A stretch of 24,054 nucleotides of DNA from Mycoemilia scoparia (GCA_027575805.1 JANBPU010000243.1:1-24054), one strand, 5' to 3'; shown: positions 9,664 to 19,661, numbered from the stretch's first letter. Numbers and translations: made by a program. Notes: a model not told the origin generated them from the sequence alone.

Positions 9664-11271
9664 TTACTTTTTCTGCTCATTTTCAGCAAAATGTTTAGCA
9701 ACAATACGTCTCTGAATCTTTCCAGTCGCAGTTCTAGGCAGCGAGTCCGAGATGTAAACCTTCTTTGGTACCTTGAATTTAGCGACATGTTCAGCCATGA
9801 ACTTCTTGATTACCTCTTCTGAAACATTGTTCTCATGACCAGACTTGGGAACAACAGCAGCATAAACTTCTTGCCCATACATTTCGTCATCAACGCCAAA
9901 TGAAACAGCCTCGGCAACATCTGGGTGCTTCAATAGTACAGCATCAAGTTCGAGTGGCGAAATCTTCTCTCCACCGCGGTTAATAAGCTCCTTGATACGA
10001 CCAGTCAGGAACAAATATCCATCCTCGTCAAAGTATCCCTGATCACCAGTGCGGAACCAGTTTGACTCTTGAGTAAAGCTCTTGGCATTGGCTTCTGGGT
10101 TATTCAAATACCCCTTGGTAACATTTGGGCCTCTGATACAAACTTCACCAAGCTTAGCAGGGTTATCATTATCTTCGCTTAGGATTGTGACTTCAACACC
10201 TTGTGGGATACCAACACTACCAGGTTTGCTGAGGGACTTGCCGTCCTTGTCAAGGCCCAATGGGTTTGAGCACATTTGGTGGGATGCTTCTGTCATGGCG
10301 TAAGCTTCGAGCACGCTAGCACCCAATTTTTCTTCTAACTGATGAAGAACAGAAGGAGCTAAAGCCGACGAACATGAACGAATGAATCTGATGGTGGGTC
10401 TGGTTTCGGGCAATGGGTTCAGCAACAAAATTTGGTGGATAGTGGGAACAGCAGAGTACCAGTTGGATTGAGTTTCAACATATTCTGACCAAAAGTGGGA
10501 AGCCGAAAATTTTGGTGGCAAAGCAATTGAACCACCAGCATAGAGAGTTGAAAGGCCAGCACCGATCAGACCGTGAACATGGAATAGTGGCATAACCAAG
10601 AATGTACGGTCTTGGGGTGTTAGTTTGTAGGTGTTGGAAATGTTCAACATTGATCTTGACAGGTTTGCGTGGGTCAATGGAACAGCTTTTGGGCGACCAG
10701 TTGTACCGGATGTGTGGAGGAGGAGGGCAATATCATCTGGTTGAGCATCATCGATTGTAATATCTTTGCCTTCAGTAGTAGTGTCCTTGGAGACAGGTGA
10801 TCCGTTTTCAAGAATGGATAGCTTGATGCCGCCCTCAGATTCATCCCAATCAACTACCCAGACTTTAACACCAAGCTTACGGGCTGCCTTGACGCTTTCA
10901 TTTGACTCGTCAACATCATGAGGAACGATCAGGACCTTGCTTTGCGCGTCTTCAAGATAGAACTCAACTTCGCTTTGCTTCATTGCGGGGTTTAGGGGAG
11001 CAGCAATGCAGCGTAAGAGTGTGCTGGCCAAGAAGGTGATCAGGCAGGTCAAGGTGTTGGGAATCGATGATGATAGAGTTGTCCCTACAGGGATTCTGCC
11101 ATCCTCGGAGCCAAATAGGCTGTTGGCCTGTTTAGCAAACGAAAGGAGCTGGTCCTTGAGTTGGCCGTAGCTTAGCTCGGAATTTTTGGGGTAAGCTGTT
11201 GCGGTGGTCTTTATGGCCGATGATTCGGAGGTGTTGTCAAAGATTGAAGCCAAAGTTTGTTTTCTAGACAT
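9664..11271 (-). CDS. PCS60: Pcs60-type AMP-forming acyl-CoA synthetase (probable oxalyl-CoA synthetase)
   Basis: A single exon of 535 residues, the usual length. ANL-superfamily motifs are complete: P-loop LLHTSGTTGRPK at about 184-195, PLFHVHG at 228-234, RFIRSCSSALAP at 295-306, EAYAMTEASHQM at 322-333, the ATP-binding Asp in WFRTGDQGYFD (D410), GRIKELINRGGEKISP at 424-439 and the catalytic Lys of PRTATGKIQRR (K518). Similarity to yeast Pcs60, known as an oxalyl-CoA synthetase, runs along the whole protein, so the reaction is probably oxalate (or another carboxylate) + ATP + CoA to the acyl-CoA, AMP and PPi. Yeast Pcs60 ends in the peroxisomal signal SKL. This protein ends ENEQKK, with no PTS1, so a cytosolic location is suggested. 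It is divergent from the dehydrogenase gene across 1.7 kb. Confidence 0.93.
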   Translation of the reverse strand: MSRKQTLASIFDNTSESSAIKTTATAYPKNSELSYGQLKDQLLSFAKQANSLFGSEDGRIPVGTTLSSSIPNTLTCLITFLASTLLRCIAAPLNPAMKQSEVEFYLEDAQSKVLIVPHDVDESNESVKAARKLGVKVWVVDWDESEGGIKLSILENGSPVSKDTTTEGKDITIDDAQPDDIALLLHTSGTTGRPKAVPLTHANLSRSMLNISNTYKLTPQDRTFLVMPLFHVHGLIGAGLSTLYAGGSIALPPKFSASHFWSEYVETQSNWYSAVPTIHQILLLNPLPETRPTIRFIRSCSSALAPSVLHQLEEKLGASVLEAYAMTEASHQMCSNPLGLDKDGKSLSKPGSVGIPQGVEVTILSEDNDNPAKLGEVCIRGPNVTKGYLNNPEANAKSFTQESNWFRTGDQGYFDEDGYLFLTGRIKELINRGGEKISPLELDAVLLKHPDVAEAVSFGVDDEMYGQEVYAAVVPKSGHENNVSEEVIKKFMAEHVAKFKVPKKVYISDSLPRTATGKIQRRIVAKHFAENEQKK

Positions 11272-11309
11272 GTTTAATAGTGATGGTATAGAAATGCTAG
11301 GATAAATCC

Positions 11310-11327
11310 GTATATATATATATAAAG
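11310..11327 (-). promoter_or_regulatory. TATA-type element upstream of the Pcs60-like gene
   Basis: An alternating TA tract, read on the minus strand as CTTTATATATATATATAC, lies about 40-55 bp before the ATG at 11271. It is the only clear core-promoter-like sequence near the start, but such tracts also occur by chance in AT-rich DNA. Confidence 0.4.
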
Positions 11328-12880
11328 TTGATAAAAGGAAAGAAAAGAAAAAGAAAAGGTTGAGAAGTAGGAGTGGTGATGCTATTTCTATTATAGCGAT
11401 TTGGAGAAAAGGGTGCGGTGTTTTATACTACAAAATGCAGAACAGTGGCTATTTGTTTAGACAGCGAATGGTGGTGATGATAGTCAAGAAGGGAATAAAA
11501 TGGATGGCTGGTAACGTCATCATCGCCAAATAACCATGGAAGAAGGACTTGGGCAAAAGGATCATCATTTCATCATAAATAATGGTCATGGTAAAAAGTC
11601 ACATCACACTACACTGCATTTCCTAAGAATTTCCGACACAGTCCGCTACATGGCTCTTATCTACCTATACTTGGTTTCTCCACAGCAAATACCAGACAAG
11701 TAAATAAAGCACAGTTACAGCCACAAGGTACACAGTCTTCTTCAGACAGAGAGTATTGGCTAAACCGAGTTAGTTGCCTTTTTTAGAAATGATTTCACGC
11801 TTCCAGTTATTTTCTCTCTCATCGTAGATATACCATTTCCTTATCTCTCTATGCCATATGCAATATTAGGGAGGTGTCCCTATATGTATACGGAAATCGA
11901 GGGCGAATAGGAAACTTGCGATAAGGAAAAACGAAAAGCTCCACACATGGAAATCGCTCATAGCTTTATCAATTCTATGTGTGGGAGATTATTTTTGAAG
12001 GGTTAATTAATACTATCAATGGTAATGTAGGCTGGCTAATTGCATGATGAAACAGGCCTATTATTAAAGATTAGCCCTTCAAAAATGATGATGATCCATA
12101 TGCTGATATTTGGGTACTACTTGCTCACGCCATAATACCAGAAGGGGGCGTTATAAATGTATGGCTGTTGTCAGGAGAGACAAAAAGGGGCTGTACGTGT
12201 TTGAGCAGATTTTCTTTAATTGTCAAGTAGGAGAAGCAAGTGTAGAATGTCACCATGTCTTCCCTTGAACTGCCGTTTATCATTGGGTTCCTACTCTATT
12301 TGTACTCATTATTTTATATGCATAGGTTGCGGCTATCTCAAGATTTCATGATAATACACCATGGATGTAACAATAGGCTTAATGTCACAATAAAGACATA
12401 GCTATTTGGCAAGCTTACTAGCTATTATAAGTGCAACAAGATGTTCGCTTTTGTCATCACACAATCTATGAGGAGAAAGGACAGTTCCTTATTTATAGCA
12501 TAAGGCAGACCACCAACGTTATCGATTCTATGGTATATAGACTAATTTGATCAGCCAATCGTACTCTCACACCTTGTCACAAGTCACCAGGATCATTAGG
12601 GCCGGACTTTACCAATACAAACCAAAGAGCCACATAAACAAAGCACTCCCATTTGTTATAAACAGTGATCAGGTCGATAAGATTTTGATCGTAACCCAGG
12701 ATTGTTATTTTTGGTATTAGTGGCCATAAGTTAACTACAAAGAGCAATGGCAAGTGGTTTGGTCAATAACCAAAGTTAAGAAAGCTCAATGAGATGTGAA
12801 AATCCTCTAAAGTTTCCGATTGAAACTACTGTTGCTCTTACTTTGGACTGTTGCATATCTAAGCTCCCCTTATCCATATC
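11328..12880. other. Divergent intergenic region, no gene seen apart from a MITE
   Basis: About 1.7 kb separates the divergently transcribed acyl-CoA synthetase and D-2-hydroxyacid dehydrogenase genes. It holds MITE copy 2 (11978-12098) and a CCCCT site at 12866-12870 close to the dehydrogenase TATA box. Open frames are short and unsupported. It could carry control sites for both genes. Confidence 0.5.
11978..12098. mobile_element. MITE copy 2 (about 121 bp)
   Basis: Inverted ends share the family core ATTTTTGAAGGG: left GAGATTATTTTTGAAGGGTT and, in reverse complement from the right, TGGATCATCATCATTTTTGA followed by AGGGC. The interior differs from copies 1 and 4, so this is a diverged or separate subfamily. 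TA flanks are at 11976-11977 and 12099-12100. The left boundary is uncertain by a few bases. Confidence 0.6.
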
Positions 12881-12887
12881 TATAAAT
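12881..12887 (+). promoter_or_regulatory. TATA box of the D-2-hydroxyacid dehydrogenase gene
   Basis: TATAAAT followed by a CTGTCTGTCCGTCTGTCTC pyrimidine tract, about 130 bp upstream of the ATG at 13013. The layout resembles that at 6099-6209. Confidence 0.5.
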
Positions 12888-13012
12888 CTGTCTGTCCGTC
12901 TGTCTCTTTTTGAGATATTGTTTCATATCACCCTTGATATCTATACTTCTATTGCTGTTAGCAGGCTTGAAGCTTTTGATTTATTTTATTCCTTGCCATT
13001 TGTTTTACAAGC

Positions 13013-14902
13013 ATGTCCTTGCTTCGCATTACTGTCAATTCTCCTGCAAATCAGACTAGTGTCGCAAAGTCATTGTTTCGAAGGCAAGGTGGCCGTGTTG
13101 TAAGTCAAAGATGGATGACTGTTTTTGCAACCTTAACCAAGTCGTCGGCGTCGTCGTTGTCGCCATCGCCATCGCTATCAAAAAGAAATTATTATTCCAA
13201 GCTGCCTAATACCGCCAAACCAGCTATCCTACTAACCTCACAGACCACGACCACAACTGCTTCTGCTGCTTCTGCTTCTGCTGCTTCTGCTTCTGCTGCT
13301 GCTGTTGCTGTTGCTTCTTTGGGATCAAACCTAAACAGCTCTCCATTTAAATCATCTGCTAGATCATACGCCGATATAGCAATTGAGAGAAACCCTCAAT
13401 TCAAAAAGATCACCAAACAAGATATCGATCACTTCAAAACATTCCTCGAACCCCAGTCGATCTTAGCAACCACCGACATCGGCGGCACAATCGATGAAGC
13501 CAAAGAACTGGATGGATACAACACAGATTGGCTTGGCAAATATAAAGGCAGATCCCAAGTTGTACTGCGCCCCAAATCCACCCAACAAGTCTCCAAAATC
13601 CTAAAATACTGCAATGACCAAAAGATCGCTGTTGTGCCTCAAGGTGGCAACACTGGGCTTGTTGGTGGAGGTGTCCCAGTGTTTGATGAAGTCATTGTAA
13701 GCCTAGGGTCCATGAACAACATCCGTGACTTCAACGAGACTTCGGGCATTTTGGTTTGCGATAGTGGGTGCATTCTTGAGGAATTGGACAAATTTGCCGC
13801 GGGGCATGGGTTTAGCATGCCATTGGATCTTGGTGCTAAGGGCAGCTGCCATATTGGTGGAAACGTGTCGACAAATGCTGGTGGAATTAGGTTTATTAGA
13901 TATGGTTCTCTTCATGGATCGGTGCTTGGACTTGAGGTGGTTTTGCCTGATGGAACTATTGTCGATAATTTGGGCACTTTGCCCAAAGATAGCACCGGAT
14001 ATGATCTTAAACAGCTATTCATTGGTGCTGAGGGAACCTTGGGTATCGTAACCGGTGTTTCTATTGTGACTCCACCTCGACCAAATTCTGTAAATGTGGC
14101 TGTCCTGGGCGTTTCTAGTTATGATGCCGTTCAAAAGGCATTCCGCAAGGTTCGTAGAGACCTTGCTGAAGTTCTTTCGGCATTTGAATTCTGGGATACC
14201 AGATGTATGCAGATCGTGCTTGACCACAACAATCTTCGCAGTCCCTTGGAAGAAGAGCACCCTTTCTATATTTTGATAGAGACCAGTGGATCAAAGAAAG
14301 ATCACGATGATGAAAAGCTCGCGGAGTGCTTAGAGAGCCTTCTGGAAAACGAGATAATTGACGATGGCGCTTTGGCTCAGGATGAAACCCAGGTTTCCAA
14401 GATGTGGTCAATGAGAGAAGGAATTCCCGAATCTTTGGGCAAATGGGGACCAACCTACAAATACGATATTTCGATACCTATCGGTGTTTTGTACGACATT
14501 GTTCCTGAAATGGCTAACCGCCTGGAACAAGCTGGCCTTTACTCCAAGGACCCAAAGACCTATGAGTCTGCTTCAAAGGATGACCCAAATGTTGTTGTAA
14601 AGGGCGTGCTTGGGTATGGCCACATTGGCGATGGAAATCTTCATCTTAACGTTGTTGCTAACAGATTTGACAAAAAGGTAACTGATGTTCTTGAACCTTA
14701 TGTCTATGAATGGGTTGCTTCGCACAAGGGGTCGATTTCTGCTGAACATGGTTTGGGCTTGATGAAGGCTCCTCACCTACACTATTCAAAGTCCAAGGTC
14801 ATTGTCGACTGGATGGTCAGAATCAAGAATGCCTTTGATCCCAACGGTATCATGAACCCTTACAAGTTCCTTCCACGTACTACTACCTCATCTTCAAACT
14901 AG
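13013..14902 (+). CDS. DLD2: Mitochondrial D-2-hydroxyglutarate / D-lactate dehydrogenase (Dld2/D2HGDH type)
   Basis: A single exon of 629 residues; family members are about 520-530. The extra length is N-terminal. The first 40 residues are basic and Ser/Thr-rich without acids (MSLLRITVNS, LFRRQGGR, SQRWM), fitting a mitochondrial presequence, and a low-complexity Ser/Ala segment follows at about 79-102. The enzyme starts near 130. The FAD-binding PCMH domain covers about 180-355, with VVPQGGNTGLVGGG at 207-220, LDLGAKGSCHIGGNVSTNAG at 271-290, RYGSLHG at 296-302 and IGAEGTLGIVTG at 337-348. The C-terminal FAD-oxidase domain has GYGHIGDGNLHLN from residue 534, whose histidines bind the catalytic metal in this family, and SAEHGLG near 576-582. 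It oxidises D-2-hydroxyglutarate and/or D-lactate to the 2-oxo acid. Substrate choice between Dld2-, Dld3- and D2HGDH-like activity cannot be fixed from sequence. Confidence 0.93.
   Translation: MSLLRITVNSPANQTSVAKSLFRRQGGRVVSQRWMTVFATLTKSSASSLSPSPSLSKRNYYSKLPNTAKPAILLTSQTTTTTASAASASAASASAAAVAVASLGSNLNSSPFKSSARSYADIAIERNPQFKKITKQDIDHFKTFLEPQSILATTDIGGTIDEAKELDGYNTDWLGKYKGRSQVVLRPKSTQQVSKILKYCNDQKIAVVPQGGNTGLVGGGVPVFDEVIVSLGSMNNIRDFNETSGILVCDSGCILEELDKFAAGHGFSMPLDLGAKGSCHIGGNVSTNAGGIRFIRYGSLHGSVLGLEVVLPDGTIVDNLGTLPKDSTGYDLKQLFIGAEGTLGIVTGVSIVTPPRPNSVNVAVLGVSSYDAVQKAFRKVRRDLAEVLSAFEFWDTRCMQIVLDHNNLRSPLEEEHPFYILIETSGSKKDHDDEKLAECLESLLENEIIDDGALAQDETQVSKMWSMREGIPESLGKWGPTYKYDISIPIGVLYDIVPEMANRLEQAGLYSKDPKTYESASKDDPNVVVKGVLGYGHIGDGNLHLNVVANRFDKKVTDVLEPYVYEWVASHKGSISAEHGLGLMKAPHLHYSKSKVIVDWMVRIKNAFDPNGIMNPYKFLPRTTTSSSN
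13258..13316 (+). repeat. GCTTCTGCT-type trinucleotide repeat inside the dehydrogenase gene
   Basis: Repeats of GCT/TCT/GTT codons encode an Ala/Ser/Val-rich spacer between the presequence and the enzyme. Such tracts are prone to length change, so the count is likely to vary between strains. Confidence 0.85.
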
Positions 14903-14998
14903 AGTTGGGCTTACATTAATTATTATTTCCAAATGCCTGTTTTATAAATAAAAAGATCAAAAGTTTATTAAGTATTATAAATCAAAAAGCCATTTTAT
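14903..14998. terminator. Short convergent 3' region of the dehydrogenase and helicase genes
   Basis: Only 96 bp separate the two stop codons. The stretch is AT-rich, with TTTATAAATAAAAAG near 14940-14954 that could act as a polyadenylation signal in either direction. The two 3' UTRs probably overlap. Confidence 0.4.
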
Positions 14999-17900
14999 CT
15001 ATTGCATGACCCTGGAAATGGCCCACCGAGTCCCTACGCGCTTCTGTAGAACCTTGACTGGAGGAATTGGCCATTCTTTTAGCCCAAAGGTAGCATCAAC
15101 ATAGCATTCCATCTCATCTCTATTTTTATTGTAAATGGGCGCAGGATGGGCTCTGGGTTTACCAAACTCGCACAGCCCCCTACCGATAGCCACGAGCCAC
15201 CTAGGATCAATGACCGTAACGCCTTTCATATACAACCTAGAAGTTCTCTGAAGCTCCGTATAAACAACAGCATCTGGCCAAACTCCCGCACCGCTGCCAC
15301 TCTTTATAGACTGATTTTTATGAGCAACGCTTTCAGGATGAATAAATACCAACTCGTCACTCCACATCGTAATATACGCGCCGCTCAAAAGGCTTTTGGC
15401 TGATTTCCCTCCTCCGCCATAAGAGGCACTTTGGGCCAATTCATTTTGTTGCTGCATTACGGCCTCTGTCATGCTGGTAGGACCAGCCAGATCAATTCGG
15501 ATAGCAACCTGGTCTATAAACCCGGCCAAAATGACTTGACGAAGCACAGTGGCTTGCTTCGGGCTTGGCGGCTGCATTTTTGGATTCATAGCAACATCGA
15601 TTCCTGGGCAATTGGCTTGTACGAGGTGCGTCAATTGGGAGCGCAGTTTTCTGGTTTCAGCCATAGCTTTGGATCGCAAAAAGTACTGCTGGCAAATTTC
15701 CTCGGTTCCACCACTATATTCGTAGGCACCGATCGCATTTAATACTTTTAGAGCGTCGCTGAGGCAGTTGTTTCCCATTAACATCATTTGGGATTTCATG
15801 AACTTGGATCTCATTGCTTTGAAGTTTTCTTTTTCAGCAATCTCTTCATTCGAAAGCTTTCCGCCCCTACTACCGGCTCGTTTTGTGTCTTCATCGTTGT
15901 CATCATAGTCATCGCCGGTGGTATTTTTGCTGTTACGACCACCAGCGCTGGCAAACTGCATGTGGTAATCACGAATAAACGGGTCTCCAACCGATAGTCC
16001 TGAAACAATCGCAATAATATAAGGCAAGCAACCATGCTGCTGTCCAATAATCAGCATCTTCGAAAACCTTGGAGCAATGGGAAAAACTGACATCAAGCGA
16101 CCAAGCTCTGTAATCTTTTGTTTATTCTCATCCTTTTTCTTTACACTACCACTAGAAACGGCGACAGCAGCATCATTTCCAGCTTCTAAAGCTCCCAGCC
16201 AGCCCAAAAGTCTTTGGGATTTGGCCAAAACCTCACGCTGGGGTGCTGTAGGGAACGGGAAATTAACAATCTGATCAAGATGCATACTCTTCATTTGCAA
16301 CACCAGTCCCTCAATCGGCATTCTCAAGATTTCTGGTACTGAGAAGGCCATGAAGTGGTCATGGTAAATCGGACTGGAGTAAAGTCGATAGCAATGTCCA
16401 GGCCCAGTTCTACCAGCACGACCAGCTCTTTGATCAGCCGATGCTCTAGATACCCATTCAACTTCATAGGATTGGACGCCAGATTTGTCATCGTACTTTC
16501 GGGCCTTTACTTTGCCTGAATCGACTACATATTTTATTCCGGGGATTGTAAGGGAAGTTTCTGCCACGTTGGTTGCTATTACGCAGAGTCGTGAGCCAGG
16601 AGGGGGATCAGCAAATACTTGCATTTGTTTTTCTGTTGGGAGGAGTGAATATAGTGGAAGCACATATAGTGGGGGTGTCTCTTTCTCTTCTTCTCCACCT
16701 TTGCTAGTGTCTTCTTGGGTATTTTTGTTAAATAGGGATACTGTGTCTTTAACCTGTGAATTGCTTTCGCCACTCTCATCTTCGACTTGGTTGTCTTGTC
16801 GAAGTTGTTCAATATTTTCTTCCTCGGAATCCTCATCTCCAGAATCTTCTAGGCCACTATCATACTCAAACTGGTCATTGTCAGACACTTCGCCAAGTTC
16901 AATATCCTCAAGTTCGACCATTCCTTCATTTGGATTAATCTTTTCGTCGCCATCTCCACCATTATTTCCCCTTTTATTCTTCTGGTTCTTTTTTCCACGG
17001 CCCATGTTTTCCTTGTTGTTTTTGTCTTTCGGAGCAGTCAAAAGATTATCAAGAGATTTACCCCACTTCTTACGCAACGCTTTACATACTTGGTTGATCT
17101 CAGCCTGACCACTCAAAAATACCAATATACCACCAGGTGGCAGTCTAGTATGAATCTTTCCGACCTTCCGAATAGTTTCTTGAATATATTCACCTTCACC
17201 CAAAGGAGTTTTGCGATTATAGTGAATATATACTGGGAACTGCCTGGCATCAACCTTAATAACCGGTGGAGGTATATCAAATAGTCGGGCATTGCTGATA
17301 AAATCGTCGACACGTAGAGTAGCGCTCATAATAATCAATTTCAAGGGTCTAATCTTTTGTTGCGTATTCAGCTGTTCACTACTACTACTACGGCTGCTGT
17401 TGTTGCTTGTTGTGGACGATTTCTTGACAGCCTCATTGTTACGACTCATATCTTGTCTCAATTTAACAACTCTAGATAATACGCCCAGCAAAATATCAGT
17501 ATTAATCGATCTTTCGTGGGCTTCATCTACAATGATGGCCGAATATTTTGTCAACAAAAAGTCCTGGGCCAGTTCACGGAGAAGCACACCATCAGTCATG
17601 AATTTTATACGAGTATCTTTAGAAGTTGTTGACGAGTCATAACGGATTTGGTAAGATACGAGCGACGATGTTGCTTTTTCATTGTCAATGAGATTTAGCT
17701 CGGTTGATACGCGGTTAGCCATACTAACAGCAGCCACACGCCTAGGTTGGGTAACACCGATCATTCCGGGGTTATTGGGCGATTCGGGGTGACCGTACCC
17801 AGCTTCGTACAGGAATTGAGGAACTTGGGTGGTTTTTCCTGATCCGGTTTCACCACATAGAATGATTACGGGATTTTCGCTAATTGCCTCCATGATTCGT

Positions 17901-19061
17901 TGTTCTTCGGCGACGATCGGAAGTTTTAGTCGCTGGGCTTGGATTTCTTCTGTTCGGCTAACTGTTATATAGAATTTTTTATCTTCTTTGAGGGCTTGGT
18001 GTTGGGCTGAGGCTGAGATTTGGCCGGGTTTTAAGAGAACGCTGGTACGTAATTTGTATGGCTCTTTAGGCTTTTTGGGTTCTTCTTCATCTTTCTGGTT
18101 CTGATCTTCTTCGCTATCACTTCCATTTTCGTCAGAATCTTGGGAATCCTTAGATTCAGATCCATCATCCTCGGAATCAGAACTATCAAATTCGCTGCTC
18201 TGATCACTATCTTGTTCCTCTTCAGCTTCATTTGTTGTGGTTTTGATACTGGCTACAGGTATGTATGTTTGAATGTTGCTATTGTCTTCTTGGTCATCTT
18301 GGCTATCACTATTATCTTTCCCAGAATTTCTAAGCTTGTCCAATACACGGTTCTTTTTCTGTCTCTTTCTTCTAACCAAACCAGTATCGATGCCAACCTG
18401 TATTGCTGCAGTTGTTGTAGAATTTGCCGTCTTTGTGATAGATTCAGCTTTCCGCTTAACCCCAGAAGTTTCCTGGCTATTATAATCATCATCATCATCA
18501 TCAGATGAAGAGGGTGATTCATCATCTTCATAATCTCTGACCTCTTTTTCTACATACAACCTAACCGATGGATCGGATCTTGCTATTCCATGTTTTTCTT
18601 CTAATGCGGCTCTGCGTAATTTTTCTCTTTTAGTTTCATTCTATTAATGATAATTGACAATATAATCTCAGTACTATATAGGTGTATATATGAGTATTTC
18701 TAGCAGAGTGCTCAATTCCAAACCTACGTTTTGACCCAGAGTTCTACTAGATTTCATCAAATCCGATTTGTACGCCGATTTTCTAAAATATATACATATA
18801 TGTATATCCAGTTGGTGCTCTTGTTCTTTATTCTCGTTTGGTAAGATTTTATAAGAATTGCTCGATACTTACGACAAGAGCTCAAAAAGCTCAACTCTGC
18901 GCTCTTTTTTCAATTTCTTTTCCTAATATGTTTCAACATTCAGTAATATAATTATAATATACGATGCCATTTCATGCATGCAGTCAAATTGTGTGAGGTA
19001 TTGTTATGCTTACAATATATTTATCCAAGCGCTTTTGCTTTTTTGACTTGTTTGTTCCCAT
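14999..19061 (-). CDS. DHR1: DEAH-box RNA helicase Dhr1/DHX37 (four exons)
   Basis: Exons: 19061-19014, 18922-18873, 18782-18728 and 18640-14999, giving 1264 residues, near the size of yeast Dhr1. Introns are 91, 90 and 87 bp (GTAAGC, GTAAGT, GTAGGT; acceptors TTAG, TTAG, ATAG), phases 0, 2 and 0. The three small exons encode a basic start (MGTNKSKKQKRLDKYI), KKLKKERRVELFELL and SAYKSDLMKSSRTLGQ, continuing in ETKREKLRRAALEEKHGIA, as expected at the N-terminus of this family. Helicase motifs: GETGSGKTT at about 313, TQPRRVAA, TDGVLLRE, DEAH at 423-426, SAT, TNVAETSLTIPG and QRAGRAGRTGPGH from 788. An acidic region precedes the core, and a Lys/Asn- then Asp/Glu-rich insertion splits the second RecA domain. 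HA2 and OB-fold domains follow. In yeast the enzyme removes U3 snoRNA from pre-18S rRNA in the nucleolus. Confidence 0.92.
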
Positions 19062-19177
19062 CTTTATATACTTTTATCAATAGCTTTTGTTATGTATAGG
19101 AGAAGTAAGCGAGTGCAATGTATGAATATTTTTCAAGTACAAAGTTTTGATCTTGAAAAAAGTGACAGTCTAAGCTG

Positions 19178-19240
19178 TGAACTAGTTAATTATTGATCAG
19201 GCTTTTGATTAAGACCAAAAGTTGATCAATGAGTAGTTCA
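19178..19240. repeat. Imperfect 63-bp inverted repeat
   Basis: Arms TGAACTA...ATTGATCA...CTTTTG and CAAAAG...TGATCAAT...TAGTTCA can fold over a short central loop, with a few unpaired bases. It lies between the tRNA-Gly and the helicase gene. It could be a paired regulatory site, a relic of a foldback element or chance in AT-rich DNA. Confidence 0.5.
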
Positions 19241-19365
19241 TTATTCTGATAAATTCACCTGTGTTTGTGTGCTTATCAATAGCTTTTTAACACAAAGAAG
19301 ATATGAAAAAAGTATATTATTTGTGGTTAAGGAATATAATAGAAAGGATTAGGAAAATAAAAGGT

Positions 19366-19370
19366 AAAAA
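19366..19370 (-). terminator. RNA polymerase III T-run terminator of tRNA-Gly
   Basis: Five T residues on the minus strand begin 6 nt past the discriminator base of the tRNA, the expected position for pol III termination. Confidence 0.6.
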
Positions 19371-19375
19371 TAATG

Positions 19376-19446
19376 TGCATCGGCCGGGAATCGAACCCGG
19401 GTCTGCCGCGTGGCAGGCGGCAATTATACCACTAAACCACCGATGC
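19376..19446 (-). tRNA. tRNA-Gly (anticodon GCC)
   Basis: 71 nt on the minus strand, no intron. The acceptor arms GCATCGG and CCGATGC pair fully and leave A as the discriminator base. The A box is recognisable in TGGTTTAGTGGTATAATTGC, and the B box as GGTTCGAATCCCG. The anticodon stem GCCGC/GCGGC encloses the loop CTGCCAC with anticodon GCC, decoding GGC/GGU. CCA is not encoded, as normal in a eukaryotic nucleus. Confidence 0.97.
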
Positions 19447-19592
19447 TTCATATTCTGTTGACCAGAAAAAAAATAACTCTATATAAATGATTCTTTAGAA
19501 TGAAAAATTTAAAATCATGAATCCTACATTATTTTCCAACAATTTATTATAATTTATCATTGTCAATCATCTAAATTCTTTCCCTATACGTA

Positions 19593-19661
19593 TGGGAAGT
19601 TATTTTTGAAGGGTTAAACTTTACAAGTAAAACTGGACATCCATATGGTTATGATTGCCCT
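19593..19661. mobile_element. MITE copy 3, left part (split by an LTR element)
   Basis: It starts after TA (19591-19592) with TGGGAAGTTATTTTTGAAGG and runs parallel to the reverse complement of copy 1 through AGTAAAACTGGACATCCAT and a TGATTGCCC segment, breaking off at 19661. Its remaining part lies beyond the LTR element at 20521-20559. Confidence 0.7.

Larger units (their letters stand above)
19062..19375. other. Promoter region of the helicase gene with inverted and direct repeats
   Basis: 314 bp between the helicase start codon and the tRNA gene, both on the minus strand. It contains a 15-bp direct repeat TTATCAATAGCTTTT at 19074-19088 and 19273-19287, and an imperfect inverted repeat at 19178-19240. 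No gene is seen. The end nearest the tRNA carries its T-run terminator. Confidence 0.5.

Noticed and set aside
12789..13103. 104-residue plus-strand frame overlapping the start of the dehydrogenase
   Set aside because: It covers the TATA box and 5' leader of the dehydrogenase in another frame and has no homology signal.
16485..17108. 207-residue plus-strand frame opposite the helicase
   Set aside because: It is the antisense shadow of the acidic Asp/Glu/Ser-rich insertion, hence its Ser/Leu/Phe-rich composition.
14999..18559. Helicase as a single-exon gene starting at 18559
   Set aside because: Position 18559 is a TTG codon inside exon 4. Three upstream exons with matching phases supply the ATG and the conserved N-terminus.
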